In this document: one piece after another, positions 35,899 to 45,762 of the stretch
Layout of the letters: every line of letters starts with the position of its first letter
Position numbering within the stretch: the first letter of the stretch is position 1
Assembly (NCBI RefSeq): GCF_030817195.1
Contig: NZ_JAUSYZ010000001.1
Span: 1,178,001 to 1,242,000, forward strand
Length of the DNA stretch: 64,000 nucleotides
Direction: 5' to 3'
Origin: Arthrobacter globiformis
Lineage (GTDB): Bacteria > Actinomycetota > Actinomycetes > Actinomycetales > Micrococcaceae
The notes under the pieces: generated by a model
The model's input: only the letters and a program-made list of their open reading frames with translations
What the model was told of the DNA's origin: nothing
Database searches by the model: none
Translations under genes and position numbers: made by a program

Positions 35899-36543
35899 AT
35901 GACTAATTTTGCTCGGGACGAATTCGACAGGGTGCCTGAGGTCTCCTCCCGGCAGGGCGTACACCGCGTTGTCTCCGCGCCGTCGCGCCCGAAGTTGTGG
36001 CCGATCCTTTCCGTGGGAATCGGGGCGCTCGCCGTAGGCCTGGTTGCTTTCCTCCTGCTGCCGCAGCTGGGTTTCCAGACCGCCACCGCGCCGCAGCCCG
36101 CCGCGGCGGCCGGCACTTCCACTTCCACGGCGTCGGCCAGCCCCACGGCGAGGCCTTCGGAAAGTGCGGCACCCAGCGCCACCGCCTCGGCCTCGGCGTC
36201 CGCCTCCGACCCGGCGTCGCCCTCCGCGCTGGAGCCCGCCACCTCGGAAACCATTGCCCCTGCGGCGGTGGACAAGTCGCAGCCGGTCGCCATTTTCAAT
36301 GGCACGCTGACTTCCGGACTGGCCGGACGTGTAGGTGCCACGGTCAAGTCCGACGGCTGGGTGCTCGGTGAAGTGGCCAACTGGCAGGGTGCTCCCCAGC
36401 AACAGTCGGTGATCTTCTACTCGGACGCTGCCCACAGGGCCAACGCCGAGGCGCTCAGTGCATTGCTGAACATCCCCACTCTGGTAGAGAGCGCGGACTT
36501 CCCGACGCCCGTTGTGGTGGTCCTGGGCCCCGGCTACGAGTAG
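35899..36543 (+). CDS. LytR C-terminal domain protein
   Basis: A 214-residue envelope protein: a short cytosolic N-terminus, one transmembrane helix (about residues 33-55: LWPILSVGIGALAVGLVAFLLL), a Ser/Ala/Pro-rich linker (about 60-120) and a LytR_C domain, 'VAIFNGTLTSGLAGRVGATV...SVIFYSDAAHRANAEALSALL...VVVVLGPGYE'. LytR_C domains accompany LCP wall-polymer ligases. This protein lacks the LCP catalytic part, so it probably has a binding or helper role. AAGGAC precedes ATG 35899. It follows the DUF3263 gene. Confidence 0.87.
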   Translation: MTNFARDEFDRVPEVSSRQGVHRVVSAPSRPKLWPILSVGIGALAVGLVAFLLLPQLGFQTATAPQPAAAAGTSTSTASASPTARPSESAAPSATASASASASDPASPSALEPATSETIAPAAVDKSQPVAIFNGTLTSGLAGRVGATVKSDGWVLGEVANWQGAPQQQSVIFYSDAAHRANAEALSALLNIPTLVESADFPTPVVVVLGPGYE

Positions 36544-36701
36544 CTAGTCCGGTTACGCCTGAATAACTATTGCCTCCGCGGCCGGCCGCTGGCCTGCGCC
36601 TGCGAGGGCCTGACTGGATACAGTTATGACAGGCTTCAAGGCGTAATTCACGGCACACACCGACGTGGGCCTTACGGAAGCAACCTGAAAGTGTGGGGAT
36701 C

Positions 36702-36905
36702 ATGGCATTGGGAACCGTGAAGTGGTTCAACGCGGAAAAGGGCTACGGCTTCATCACCGTTGACGATTCGGGCGACGACGTCTTTGTGCACTGGTCGGCC
36801 ATCCAGATCGACGGGTACCGGGCGCTGGATGAGGGCCAGCGCGTGGAGCTTGAAGTGGGCGAAGGCGAAAAGGGTCCGCAGGCAGAAAAGGTCCGGCCCG
36901 TCTAG
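36702..36905 (+). CDS. Cold-shock protein (CspA family)
   Basis: A 67-residue single cold-shock domain with RNP1 KGYGFITV and RNP2 VFVHWSAI. It binds single-stranded RNA and DNA and acts as an RNA chaperone. The start is ATG 36702 (MALGTVKWFN), with GTGTGGGG upstream. Its TAG stop shares one base with the GTG start of the next gene (TAGTG), so the lipoprotein gene is translated behind it. A VFVHWSAI core instead of VFVHFSAI is typical of the high-GC actinobacterial group. Confidence 0.94.
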   Translation: MALGTVKWFNAEKGYGFITVDDSGDDVFVHWSAIQIDGYRALDEGQRVELEVGEGEKGPQAEKVRPV

Positions 36906-38180
36906 TGGCACTACGCACAGGTCTCCTGGGTTCCGCTGTCTGGGGCGCCGCCGTCGCGATGACGCTGGCTGCCTGCTCCGGATCCGGGGACAACGCCCGG
37001 ACGGCTCGGGTTGAAGCCAGCGGCGACGGGACCCTGCGGATCGGACTGATCCTCGACAACACCGGACCCCAGGCCTTCCTGAACGCCGCCCAACTGGCCG
37101 CGGCCAAGCTCGCCGTCCAGCAAATCAACGCGGCGGGCGGGCACAAGGGACGGCCCGTGGAACTACTGCCCGAAACCACCGGCGCCGACACGGCCGCGCA
37201 GGCCCGGAAACTCGCCGACGCCAAGGCAGACGTCGTGATCGGTCCCACGGATTCCAGCCGGGCGCCGGCCGCCATCGACGTGCTGTCCAAAGCCGGGATC
37301 ACGCTCATCTCCCCCGCCAACACGGCACCCGAACTCAGCAGCTACAAGAGCGGCGGCTACTACTTCCGCACGGCAGCGGCTGACATCGCACAGGCTCCCG
37401 TGCTGGTGAAACTCGCCAAGGACGCAGGAGCCAAGAGCCTCGCGGTGGTCTACGAGGACAGCAGCTACGGCCAGGCCGTGTCTGCGGCAGTGTCCGCTTC
37501 GGCCCGGGCCGGCGGGCTGGGACCCCGTCACCGTCTCCGGCTTCAAGGCGGGCGAGGCACAGAAGTCCGCGGCCGCCGCCCGTGACGCCGCGCCGGACGC
37601 CGTCGTCGTCATTGCCCGGGACGGTTCGCAGGGCGCCCTCGCCGAGCTCACCAACGCCGGCCTGCCGGGCAACAAACTCATCCTCGGCGACGGCGGCTTC
37701 AGGCAGTACGGGTCCGCCCTCGGATCGAAGTCGCTGGAGGGGACGCGTGCCCTGGTGCCCGGGGTCTTCCCGTCGGCGCACTTCCAGGCTGAACTCGTGG
37801 CCATCGATGCGGGACTCAAGGATATGACGTTCGCCGCCGAGACCTATGACGCCGTGAACCTCGCGGCCTTGGCCGCCGCTGAGGCAGAGGACGACGCCGG
37901 TGCCTCCATCGCCGGTACGCTCATCCCCGTCTCCGGCGGCACTTCCGGCAGCCGGGCGTCCGCCTCGCCGTCCGGCCCGCGGGCCGTCTGCTCGACGTAC
38001 AAGGACTGCCTTGCCGCCATCCGGGACGGAAAGGCCATTGACTACGACGGCGAGTCAGGACCTGTCCGCTTCGATGCCAACGGAGACGTCACCGCCGCCA
38101 AGTTCATGGTGTTCACCTACGGAGCAGACAACAGGGCCAAGCTCACGGGCAGCGAGGCAGCGGGCAGGTCCGCCGGCTGA
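36905..38180 (+). CDS. Amino-acid-type ABC transporter substrate-binding lipoprotein (apparent +1 frameshift)
   Basis: A periplasmic-binding-protein type 1 (LivJ/Peripla_BP_6) lipoprotein of about 424 residues when the frame is restored. The lipobox is LAAC in MTLAACSGSG. The first lobe has 'LRIGLILDNTGPQA', 'AAKLAVQQINAAGG' and 'DVVIGPTDSSRAPA'. After ARAGG the frame shifts: the GGG at 37514-37516 should be GG to give 'ARAGGWDPVTVSGFKAGEAQ'. The second frame then runs without stop to 38180 and completes the fold. The missing downshift of one base is the only lesion. It begins at GTG 36905, overlapping the csp stop. The ligand is unknown; no transporter genes are adjacent. Confidence 0.82.
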
Positions 38181-38230
38181 TCGCTGGCAGCGAATACTCC
38201 GCACGTTCGCGGGATTAACAGGCGCATCTG

Positions 38231-38257
38231 CTTGCACTCTCCCCGGGGGAGTGCTAA
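38231..38257. promoter_or_regulatory. CIRCE element 1 (HrcA operator) upstream of groEL
   Basis: CTTGCACTC-N9-GAGTGCTAA matches the CIRCE consensus TTAGCACTC-N9-GAGTGCTAA at 16 of 18 arm positions. HrcA is not encoded in the window. Confidence 0.85.
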
Positions 38258-38264
38258 TTATTGA

Positions 38265-38291
38265 TTAGCACTCCAGCGTGCCGACTGCTAA
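38265..38291. promoter_or_regulatory. CIRCE element 2 (HrcA operator) upstream of groEL
   Basis: TTAGCACTC-N9-GACTGCTAA matches CIRCE at 17 of 18 arm positions. It lies seven bases after the first element. The right arm of the first and the left arm of the second also pair with each other (GAGTGCTAAT...ATTAGCACTC). Confidence 0.88.
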
Positions 38292-38470
38292 AGGGTCGTC
38301 CGGTTCAAGCCGGCAACCTCCCCGGCGGCGGCGCAAGGAGCGAAAGAAACACCTGGTTGGGGTGAGATCCGGACTGTCGGGCGTACAGAGGCCTGCAGAA
38401 AGGATCGTCCGTCGCGGGCACCGCAGCGAGGTTCCTTCTTAACGACTGTCCCGAAAGGACTATTGCCGTT

Positions 38471-40100
<1,630 letters not shown>

Positions 40101-40122
40101 CCACCCGCTGCTCCTAGCGTCT

Positions 40123-40162
40123 AAAAAGTGCGGCCCCCTCCACCGAGGGGGCCGCACTTTTC
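40123..40162 (+). terminator. Intrinsic terminator after groEL
   Basis: The arms AAAAGTGCGGCCCCCTC and GAGGGGGCCGCACTTTT form a perfect stem around CACC, followed by CTGTCT. Confidence 0.93.
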
Positions 40163-40217
40163 TGTCTGCGCTTTTGTCTGCGCATTTTTTGTCTGTCCAG
40201 TCTGGCAGGATGGTTCG

Positions 40218-41291
40218 GTGACGATTACTGCAGCAGCCGACGGTTCGGCATTGGGAAACCCGGGTCCCGCAGGGTGGGCCTGGTACGTGAACGACGACTG
40301 CTGGCGGGCCGGCGGCTGGCCACACGGCACCAACAACCAGGGTGAGCTGATGGCCGTCCTGGACCTCTTCCGCTCCACCGCGCACCTCCCCGACGAGGAC
40401 CTGCACATCCTCTGCGACAGCCAGTACGTGATCAATTCCGTGACCAAGTGGATGCCCGGATGGAAGCGCAAAGGGTGGCGCAAGGCAGACGGTAAGCCCG
40501 TGCTGAATGTGGACATCCTTAAGGACATCGACCGGGAGCTCGCGGGGCGGAAGTACAGGTTCGAATGGGTGAAGGGCCATGCCGGGCACGAGCTGAACGA
40601 AGCCGCCGACGAGCGCGCCAGGGCCGTGGCGATCGCCTACCAGCAGGGCGTTGCCGCCCGCTCAGGACCCGGCTTCCCCGACGCGGAACCGGCAGCGGGC
40701 CGGCGCCCCGTCAAGGAGGGCCGTGGCGAGGGCGGCATCCCTCCGCTGTTTGAACCTGAGACACCGGCCCGCGGCGCGGCTGAAACACTGGCCCGCGGCG
40801 CGGCAGGAACCCCGGCCCGCAGCGAAGCCGCCAACCAAGAACGCTTCGAGTCCGGAACTCCGGCGCTCTTCGGAGACGAGCCCGACCTCTTCAGCGAACT
40901 GGGTGCCGGCGAACTTGGTGACGAGGCGTTTTCGGAACCTCCGGCGGGCGCCACGCCCGAACAGATTGTCGAGGCCTTCGAACGTGAGCTCCTCCGCCCG
41001 GATGTCCGTAGCGACATCGGCCGGACGGGGCAGCTCCTCCACCCGGACTTCACAGAAATCGGTACCGCCGGGCGCCTCTGGACCCGCGACGCCATGATGA
41101 TGTCCCTCGAGGAAAGCCCGGCAGGTCCTGTCGACCTGGACGTGCTCAGCGCCGACCGGATCGGCACGGACACGGTCCTGCTGACCTACCGCAGCTACTC
41201 CCGCGCCGGCTCAGCCCTGCGGAGCTCCCTGTGGGTCCTGGATGGCGAACAGTGGCGCCTGCGGTTCCACCAGGGCACACCCGAAGCCTGA
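40218..41291 (+). CDS. Ribonuclease HI fused to an NTF2-like (DUF4440-type) domain
   Basis: A 357-residue fusion. Residues 1 to about 145 are ribonuclease HI, which cuts the RNA of RNA-DNA hybrids: catalytic D8 (ADGSALGNPGPAGWAW), E43 (NNQGELMAV), D67 (CDSQYVINS) and D131 (NEAADERAR), plus GHAGHELN. A low-complexity linker follows (about 160-225, with repeated ETPARGAAETLARGAAG). The C-terminal 115 residues (EQIVEAFERELLRPD... to WRLRFHQGTPEA) match the NTF2-like/DUF4440 fold, often found in small enzymes or binding modules. The start is GTG 40218, with AGGATGG upstream. Bacterial RNase HI usually has about 155 residues, so the fusion is unusual. The gene is convergent with the WXG100 gene. 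Confidence 0.9.
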   Translation: MTITAAADGSALGNPGPAGWAWYVNDDCWRAGGWPHGTNNQGELMAVLDLFRSTAHLPDEDLHILCDSQYVINSVTKWMPGWKRKGWRKADGKPVLNVDILKDIDRELAGRKYRFEWVKGHAGHELNEAADERARAVAIAYQQGVAARSGPGFPDAEPAAGRRPVKEGRGEGGIPPLFEPETPARGAAETLARGAAGTPARSEAANQERFESGTPALFGDEPDLFSELGAGELGDEAFSEPPAGATPEQIVEAFERELLRPDVRSDIGRTGQLLHPDFTEIGTAGRLWTRDAMMMSLEESPAGPVDLDVLSADRIGTDTVLLTYRSYSRAGSALRSSLWVLDGEQWRLRFHQGTPEA

Positions 41292-41304
41292 GCCGCGGCA
41301 GGCG

Positions 41305-41592
41305 TCAGCTGAAGCGCTGCGCGTTGCCCTGCTCCGCCTGCGCATAGGTGTCCGCCGCCGATGACAGGGCCAGGTTGATGGAGGCGAGGGAGGCCTCGAC
41401 CTTGCCCTGCGTCAGCGTCCACTCGGCAACGAGGGCCTGGAAGTTGCTGGCAGCCGAACCTCGCCACGTGGCCTGCAGTTCGTCCAGGCCGTGCTTCATC
41501 GCCTGGACGTCGGCGCTGATCCGGTCAACCGTTGCCTTGACGTTGGCTGATTTCGCCTGCAGTAGGTCGGTATCGACGGAAATGATGCTCAT
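41305..41592 (-). CDS. WXG100 family (EsxA/ESAT-6-like) protein
   Basis: A 95-residue helical-hairpin protein with the central W43-R44-G45 turn (LQATWRGSAASNF). WXG100 proteins are usually substrates of type VII secretion. The C-terminus (SSAADTYAQAEQGNAQRFS) contains a YxxxE-like element, Y83-A-Q-A-E87, the type VII export signal. GAGAGG lies six bases before ATG 41592. No EccC, EccD or mycosin gene is in the window, so the exporter must be elsewhere. It is 127 bases downstream of the histidine kinase on the same strand. Confidence 0.87.
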   Translation of the reverse strand: MSIISVDTDLLQAKSANVKATVDRISADVQAMKHGLDELQATWRGSAASNFQALVAEWTLTQGKVEASLASINLALSSAADTYAQAEQGNAQRFS

Positions 41593-41719
41593 GGCGGGCC
41601 TCTCGACAACTTGAGGAACTGCCCCGGCAGGACAGTCGCTGTGGCTGGCGGACCGGCCGTTCCGGCCCGCTACATCGAGCCTAGGAACCCGCCGGCGGCC
41701 GGCGCCACAGCCGGCTCCG

Positions 41720-43328
41720 CTATGTGGATAACCGGTTCCCGCCGGCAGCCCGGTTCCCGCCGGACGCCCGGTCTCCGCCAGTCGCCTCGTCCCCGGTGAC
41801 ACCGTCTCCGTCGACGCTGTCCGAGAATGTCCCGATGCCGTCCACCTCCCGAGCATCGGCCTCCGGGCTGTCCGCCTCGGGGGAGTCCTCCCGGAGGGGG
41901 AGGCTGACCACGAGGGTTGCGCCTCCGCCGTCGGTACCTTCCACCCGGACGGAGCCGCCGTGCGAGCCGACAATGGCAGCCACGATCGCCAGCCCCAGCC
42001 CGCTGCCGCCCGTCTCCCGGGTACGTGACGTGTCGGCCCGGTAGAAGCGCTCAAAGACCTTGGGCGCCTCCGTATCGGAGATCCCGGGGCCGTGGTCCCG
42101 GACCTCCAGGACGGACTGGGCGGAACCGTCGTCGGCCCGCCTGACGCCCACGGCGAGTTCGATGGGAGTTCCCCCGGGCGTGTAGCGCAGCGCGTTGCCC
42201 ACCAGGTTGCCGATGACCTGGCGGAGCTTCGCCTCGTCGCCGAGCACCGGCGCCGGTTCGGCGCTGCCGTTGTGCAGGCCGGTCAGGGTGATGGTGCGGT
42301 TCCGTTCGCTGGCCTGGGTGTCCACCACGGCGTCATGGGCAAGCAGCTGCAGGTCGATGGGCTTGCGCTGCAGCGGCCGCTGCTCGTCGAGCCGTGCCAG
42401 CAGCAGCAGGTCCTCCACCATGGAGCCCATCCGCTTAGCCTCACTCTCGATCCGGCCCATGGCGCTGGCCACGTCCTCCGGCGACTGCAGCGCGCCGTGC
42501 CGGTACAGCTCCGAGTAGCCCCCTGATCGTCACCAGCGGGGTGCGCAGCTCATGGGACGCGTCCGCCGCAAACCGGCGCATCCGGTCCTCGGACGCCATC
42601 CGGGCCGCGAACGCCGCCTCGATGTGGGCGAGCATGGCGTTCAGCGACCGGCCGAGGCGGCCCACTTCCGTGGAGGGGTTCTCCACGTCGACGCGGCGCG
42701 ACAGGTCGCCGGCGGCAATGGCGGCGGCAGTCTTCTCCACCCTGGCCAGCGGACGGAAGGACCTGGTCACGGTCCAGTTGGCGATGAAGAAGGCGAGGAT
42801 GAGCGTCAGCAGGCCAACACCCACCACCACCAAGGTGGAAAGGCGCAGCACCTCATCCACCGTGGACAGCGGAAGCCCGATAACCACCACCGCCCGCTGC
42901 TGCTCACTCCCAACAACAACGGGGACTGCCACCACGCGCCAGTTCTCACCGTCGGTGCCCCGCACCTGGTACGGCCTCAGATCGCGCTCACGGGCTTCGT
43001 CCAGGGTGATCGATTCAATGTCAGGGCGGTCGGGCTTCTCGTCCAAGTGGCTCGCTGCGGCTCCCGGATAATAGAGGGTCACCGTGTAATCCGTGGGTAT
43101 CACCGGGTTGGCGATGGGGGAGATGGAGCGCTGCCGCTGGGCGGCTTCGACGGCGGCCCGCAGCTTGTCGTCCACCTGGCCCTGGAGGTAGCCGCGCAGC
43201 AGCGTCAGCGCACCTGTACCGGTCACGGCGAGGGCCACGAGCAGGAGGGCCATCATGATGGCCACCAGCTGGGACCTGAGGGTGGCGGACTTCCAGCGCT
43301 CCAGCGCGGACCGCCATCGATCGAGCAA
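41720..43328 (-). CDS. Sensor histidine kinase (apparent +1 frameshift in the H-box region)
   Basis: Corrected length about 535 residues. The N-terminus has a transmembrane helix (LVAIMMALLLVALAVTGTGAL), an extracellular sensor of about 120 residues, a second helix (LVVVGVGLLTLILAFFIA) and a HAMP linker. The H box is FAADASHELRTPLVTIRG. Directly after it a run of five C on the plus strand (42519-42523), where four are expected, breaks the frame; the correct reading would be 'IRGYSELYRHGAL'. The second frame then gives 'NLVGNALRYTPGG' (N box), 'VRDHGPGI' (G1) and 'TGGSGLGLAIV' (G2). It starts at TTG 43328, two bases after the regulator stop, so the pair is coupled. A Gly/Asp/Asn-rich tail of about 60 residues follows the kinase core. 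Confidence 0.85.
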
Positions 43329-43330
43329 GG

Positions 43331-44053
43331 TCAGCGCTTTTCTGCTGTCCGCAGCACGTAGCCGACGCCGCGCTTGGTCTGGATGAGGGCCGGGGCGTCG
43401 GGATCGATGTCCACCTTGCGCCGTAAGTAGGAAATGTAGGACTCGACGATGGAGGCGTCACCGTTGAAGTCGTATTCCCAGACGTGGTCCAGGATCTGAG
43501 CCTTGGACAGGACGCGGTTCGGATTGAGCATCAGGTAGCGGAGCAGCTTGAATTCGGTGGGGGACAGCTCGATTACCTTCCCGCCGCGGCGTACCTCGTG
43601 GGCGTCGTCGTCGAGCTCCAGATCGTCCACCCGGATGACAGCCTCGTCGTCATCCAGCATCGGCTGCGTCCTGCGGAGCACGGCGCGGATGCGGGCCACC
43701 ACCTCATCCAGGCTGAAGGGCTTGGTGACGTAGTCGTCCCCGCCCACTGTCAGCCCAGTCACCTTGTCCTCGGTGTCATCCTTGGCGGTCAGGAAGAGGA
43801 CCGGGAAGTGCTTGCCCGCCGCGCGCAGCCGGCGGGTGACGGTGAAGCCGTCCATGTCCGGAAGCATGACGTCCAGCACCGCGAGGTCGGGGGCGTGTGC
43901 CTCGACGGCGGCCAGCGCCTCCCGCCCGTTCCCCGCGGACACCACTTCAAAGCCGGCGAAGCGCAAAGACGTGGAAAGCAGCTCGCGGATGTTCGGTTCG
44001 TCATCAACCACGAGGAGCTTCGCTTCGGCGCTGTTCTTTTTCATATCTCCCAT
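43331..44053 (-). CDS. OmpR/PhoB-family response regulator
   Basis: A 240-residue response regulator. The receiver domain has the acid pocket VVDDEP (D17, D18), phosphoacceptor D61 in LAVLDVMLPDMDG and K111 in YVTKPFSL. The winged-helix output domain ends 'SIVESYISYLRRKVD...LIQTKRGVGYVLR'. The close match to the MtrA/TcrA/PrrA layout does not reveal the signal. ATG 44053 is chosen because GGGAG lies five bases upstream; M4 (MKKNSAEAK) is an alternative. That ribosome binding site is inside a 17-base palindrome. The kinase follows after two bases. The gene lies 52 bases downstream of the XPB helicase gene. Confidence 0.93.
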   Translation of the reverse strand: MGDMKKNSAEAKLLVVDDEPNIRELLSTSLRFAGFEVVSAGNGREALAAVEAHAPDLAVLDVMLPDMDGFTVTRRLRAAGKHFPVLFLTAKDDTEDKVTGLTVGGDDYVTKPFSLDEVVARIRAVLRRTQPMLDDDEAVIRVDDLELDDDAHEVRRGGKVIELSPTEFKLLRYLMLNPNRVLSKAQILDHVWEYDFNGDASIVESYISYLRRKVDIDPDAPALIQTKRGVGYVLRTAEKR

Positions 44054-44057
44054 GATG

Positions 44058-44074
44058 CTCCCAGAATCTGGGAG
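44058..44074 (-). promoter_or_regulatory. Inverted repeat covering the response-regulator ribosome binding site
   Basis: CTCCCAGA-T-TCTGGGAG (minus strand) has perfect 8-bp arms, and its second arm contains the GGGAG used to start the response regulator. It has no T run, so it is less likely to be a terminator for the helicase gene than a translational control hairpin or an operator. Confidence 0.5.
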
Positions 44075-44105
44075 TTTTCTGGATGTATGTTGTGCGTTGC
44101 TTGGG

Positions 44106-45749
44106 TCAGCAGGATTCGACGTCCTTGGCGTCCATGATGCGGTAGGCGTAGCCCTGCTCGGCCAGGAAGCGCTGGCGTTTGGCCGCGAAATCCTGGTCCA
44201 GGGTGTCGCGGGCAACGAGGGAGTAGAAGCGTGCCGCCCGGCCGTCCTGCTTGGGGCGCAGCAGCCGGCCGAGCCGCTGGGCCTCCTCCTGGCGGGAGCC
44301 GAAGGAGCCGGAGACCTGGATGGCCACGGAGGCCTCCGGGAGGTCGATGGAAAAGTTGGCCACCTTGGATACCACGAGGGTCTGGATCTCCCCGGCGCGG
44401 AAGGCGTCAAAGAGCTTCTGCCGCGTCTTGACCGAGGTTTCGCCCTTGATGACGGGGGCGCCCAGCCGCTCACCGAGTTCGTCGAGCTGGTCGATGTACT
44501 GCCCGATGACGAGGACCTGCTCGCCTCGGTGGTGCTCCACCAGCTGCTCGGCCACGAGGGTCTTTGTCTCGGACGTGGCGCACAGCCGGTACTTGTCCGC
44601 GTCCTCGGCCATGGCGTAGGCCACGCGCTCGTCCTTGGGAAGGTCCACGCGCACCTCCACGCAGTCTGCGGGGGCGATGTAGCCCTGCGCTTCGATGTCC
44701 TTCCACGGCGCGTCATAGCGCTTGGGGCCGATGAGGCTGAAGACCTCCCCTTCCCGGCCGTCCTCACGCACCAGGGTTGCCGTGAGGCCGAGCCGCCGGC
44801 GAGCCTGCAGGTCCGCCGTCATCCGGAAGATCGGCGCGGGCAGCAGGTGGACCTCGTCGTAGATGATCAGCCCCCAGTCGTGGCCGTCCACGAGCTCAAG
44901 GTGCGGGTACAGGCCGCCGCGCTTGGTGGTGAGGACCTGGTAGGTTGCGATCGTCACCGGGCGGACCTCCTTGACCGCGCCCGAATACTCGCCGATCTCG
45001 TCCTCGGTCAGCGAGGTCCGCCGGAGCAGCTCATCCTTCCATTGCCGTGCGGAGACCGTGTTGGTGACGAGGATCAGCGTTGTGGTGGAACTCGTGGCCA
45101 TCGCCGCGGCGCCCACGAGCGTCTTTCCGGCGCCGCAGGGGAGCACGACGACGCCGCTGCCGCCGGCCCAGAAGTTCTCCGTGGCCAGCCGCTGGTACGG
45201 CCGCAGCGTCCAGCCGGATTCGTTGAGCATGATGGGGTGCGGCGTGCCGTCCACGTAGCCGGCCAGGTCCTCGGCGGGCCAGCCGATCTTCAGCAGCAGC
45301 TGCTTCAGCTGGCCGCGCTGGGAGGAATGGACCACCACGGTCTCCGCGTCGATACGCGGACCCAGCAGCGGCTGGATCTTCTTGGCCCTGCTGACCTCCT
45401 CCAGCACCGGATAATCGCTGGTGCGCATGACCAGCCCGTGCTGGGGGTCCTTCTCCAGCCGCAACCGGCCGTACCGGGACATGGTTTCTTCGATGTCGAT
45501 CAGCAGCGAGTGCGGCACGGGGAACCGGGAATAGGTGAGCAGCGTGTCCAGCACCTTTTCGGCGTCGAGCCCTGCTGCCCGGGCGTTCCAAAGCCCCAGC
45601 GGCGTGAGCCGGTAGCTGTGCATGTGCTCGGGAGCGCGCTCCAGCTCGGCGAAGGCCGCGATGGCGTGCCGGGCCTCCGTCGCCTGCTCGTGGTCCACTT
45701 CGAGGAGGATGGTCTTGTCGCTCTGGACAATCAGGGGGCCGTCATTCAC
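44106..45749 (-). CDS. XPB-type DNA repair helicase
   Basis: A 547-residue superfamily-2 helicase of the XPB/Rad25 group. An N-terminal XPB-like domain ('GPLIVQSDKTILLEVDHEQA', then a helical part) precedes the motor: Walker A LPCGAGKT with K209, motif II YDEVHLLPAP, motif III GLTATLVREDG, and motif VI 'SRQEEAQRLGRLLRPK'. Bacterial XPB unwinds DNA 3' to 5' and is implied in repair. It starts at GTG 45749, 13 bases after the helicase-associated gene, with GAAGG about ten bases upstream. A longer frame to 45902 would overlap that gene's end. The two genes form an operon. Confidence 0.93.
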   Translation of the reverse strand: MNDGPLIVQSDKTILLEVDHEQATEARHAIAAFAELERAPEHMHSYRLTPLGLWNARAAGLDAEKVLDTLLTYSRFPVPHSLLIDIEETMSRYGRLRLEKDPQHGLVMRTSDYPVLEEVSRAKKIQPLLGPRIDAETVVVHSSQRGQLKQLLLKIGWPAEDLAGYVDGTPHPIMLNESGWTLRPYQRLATENFWAGGSGVVVLPCGAGKTLVGAAAMATSSTTTLILVTNTVSARQWKDELLRRTSLTEDEIGEYSGAVKEVRPVTIATYQVLTTKRGGLYPHLELVDGHDWGLIIYDEVHLLPAPIFRMTADLQARRRLGLTATLVREDGREGEVFSLIGPKRYDAPWKDIEAQGYIAPADCVEVRVDLPKDERVAYAMAEDADKYRLCATSETKTLVAEQLVEHHRGEQVLVIGQYIDQLDELGERLGAPVIKGETSVKTRQKLFDAFRAGEIQTLVVSKVANFSIDLPEASVAIQVSGSFGSRQEEAQRLGRLLRPKQDGRAARFYSLVARDTLDQDFAAKRQRFLAEQGYAYRIMDAKDVESC

Positions 45750-45762
45750 GCAGGTAGAACCT

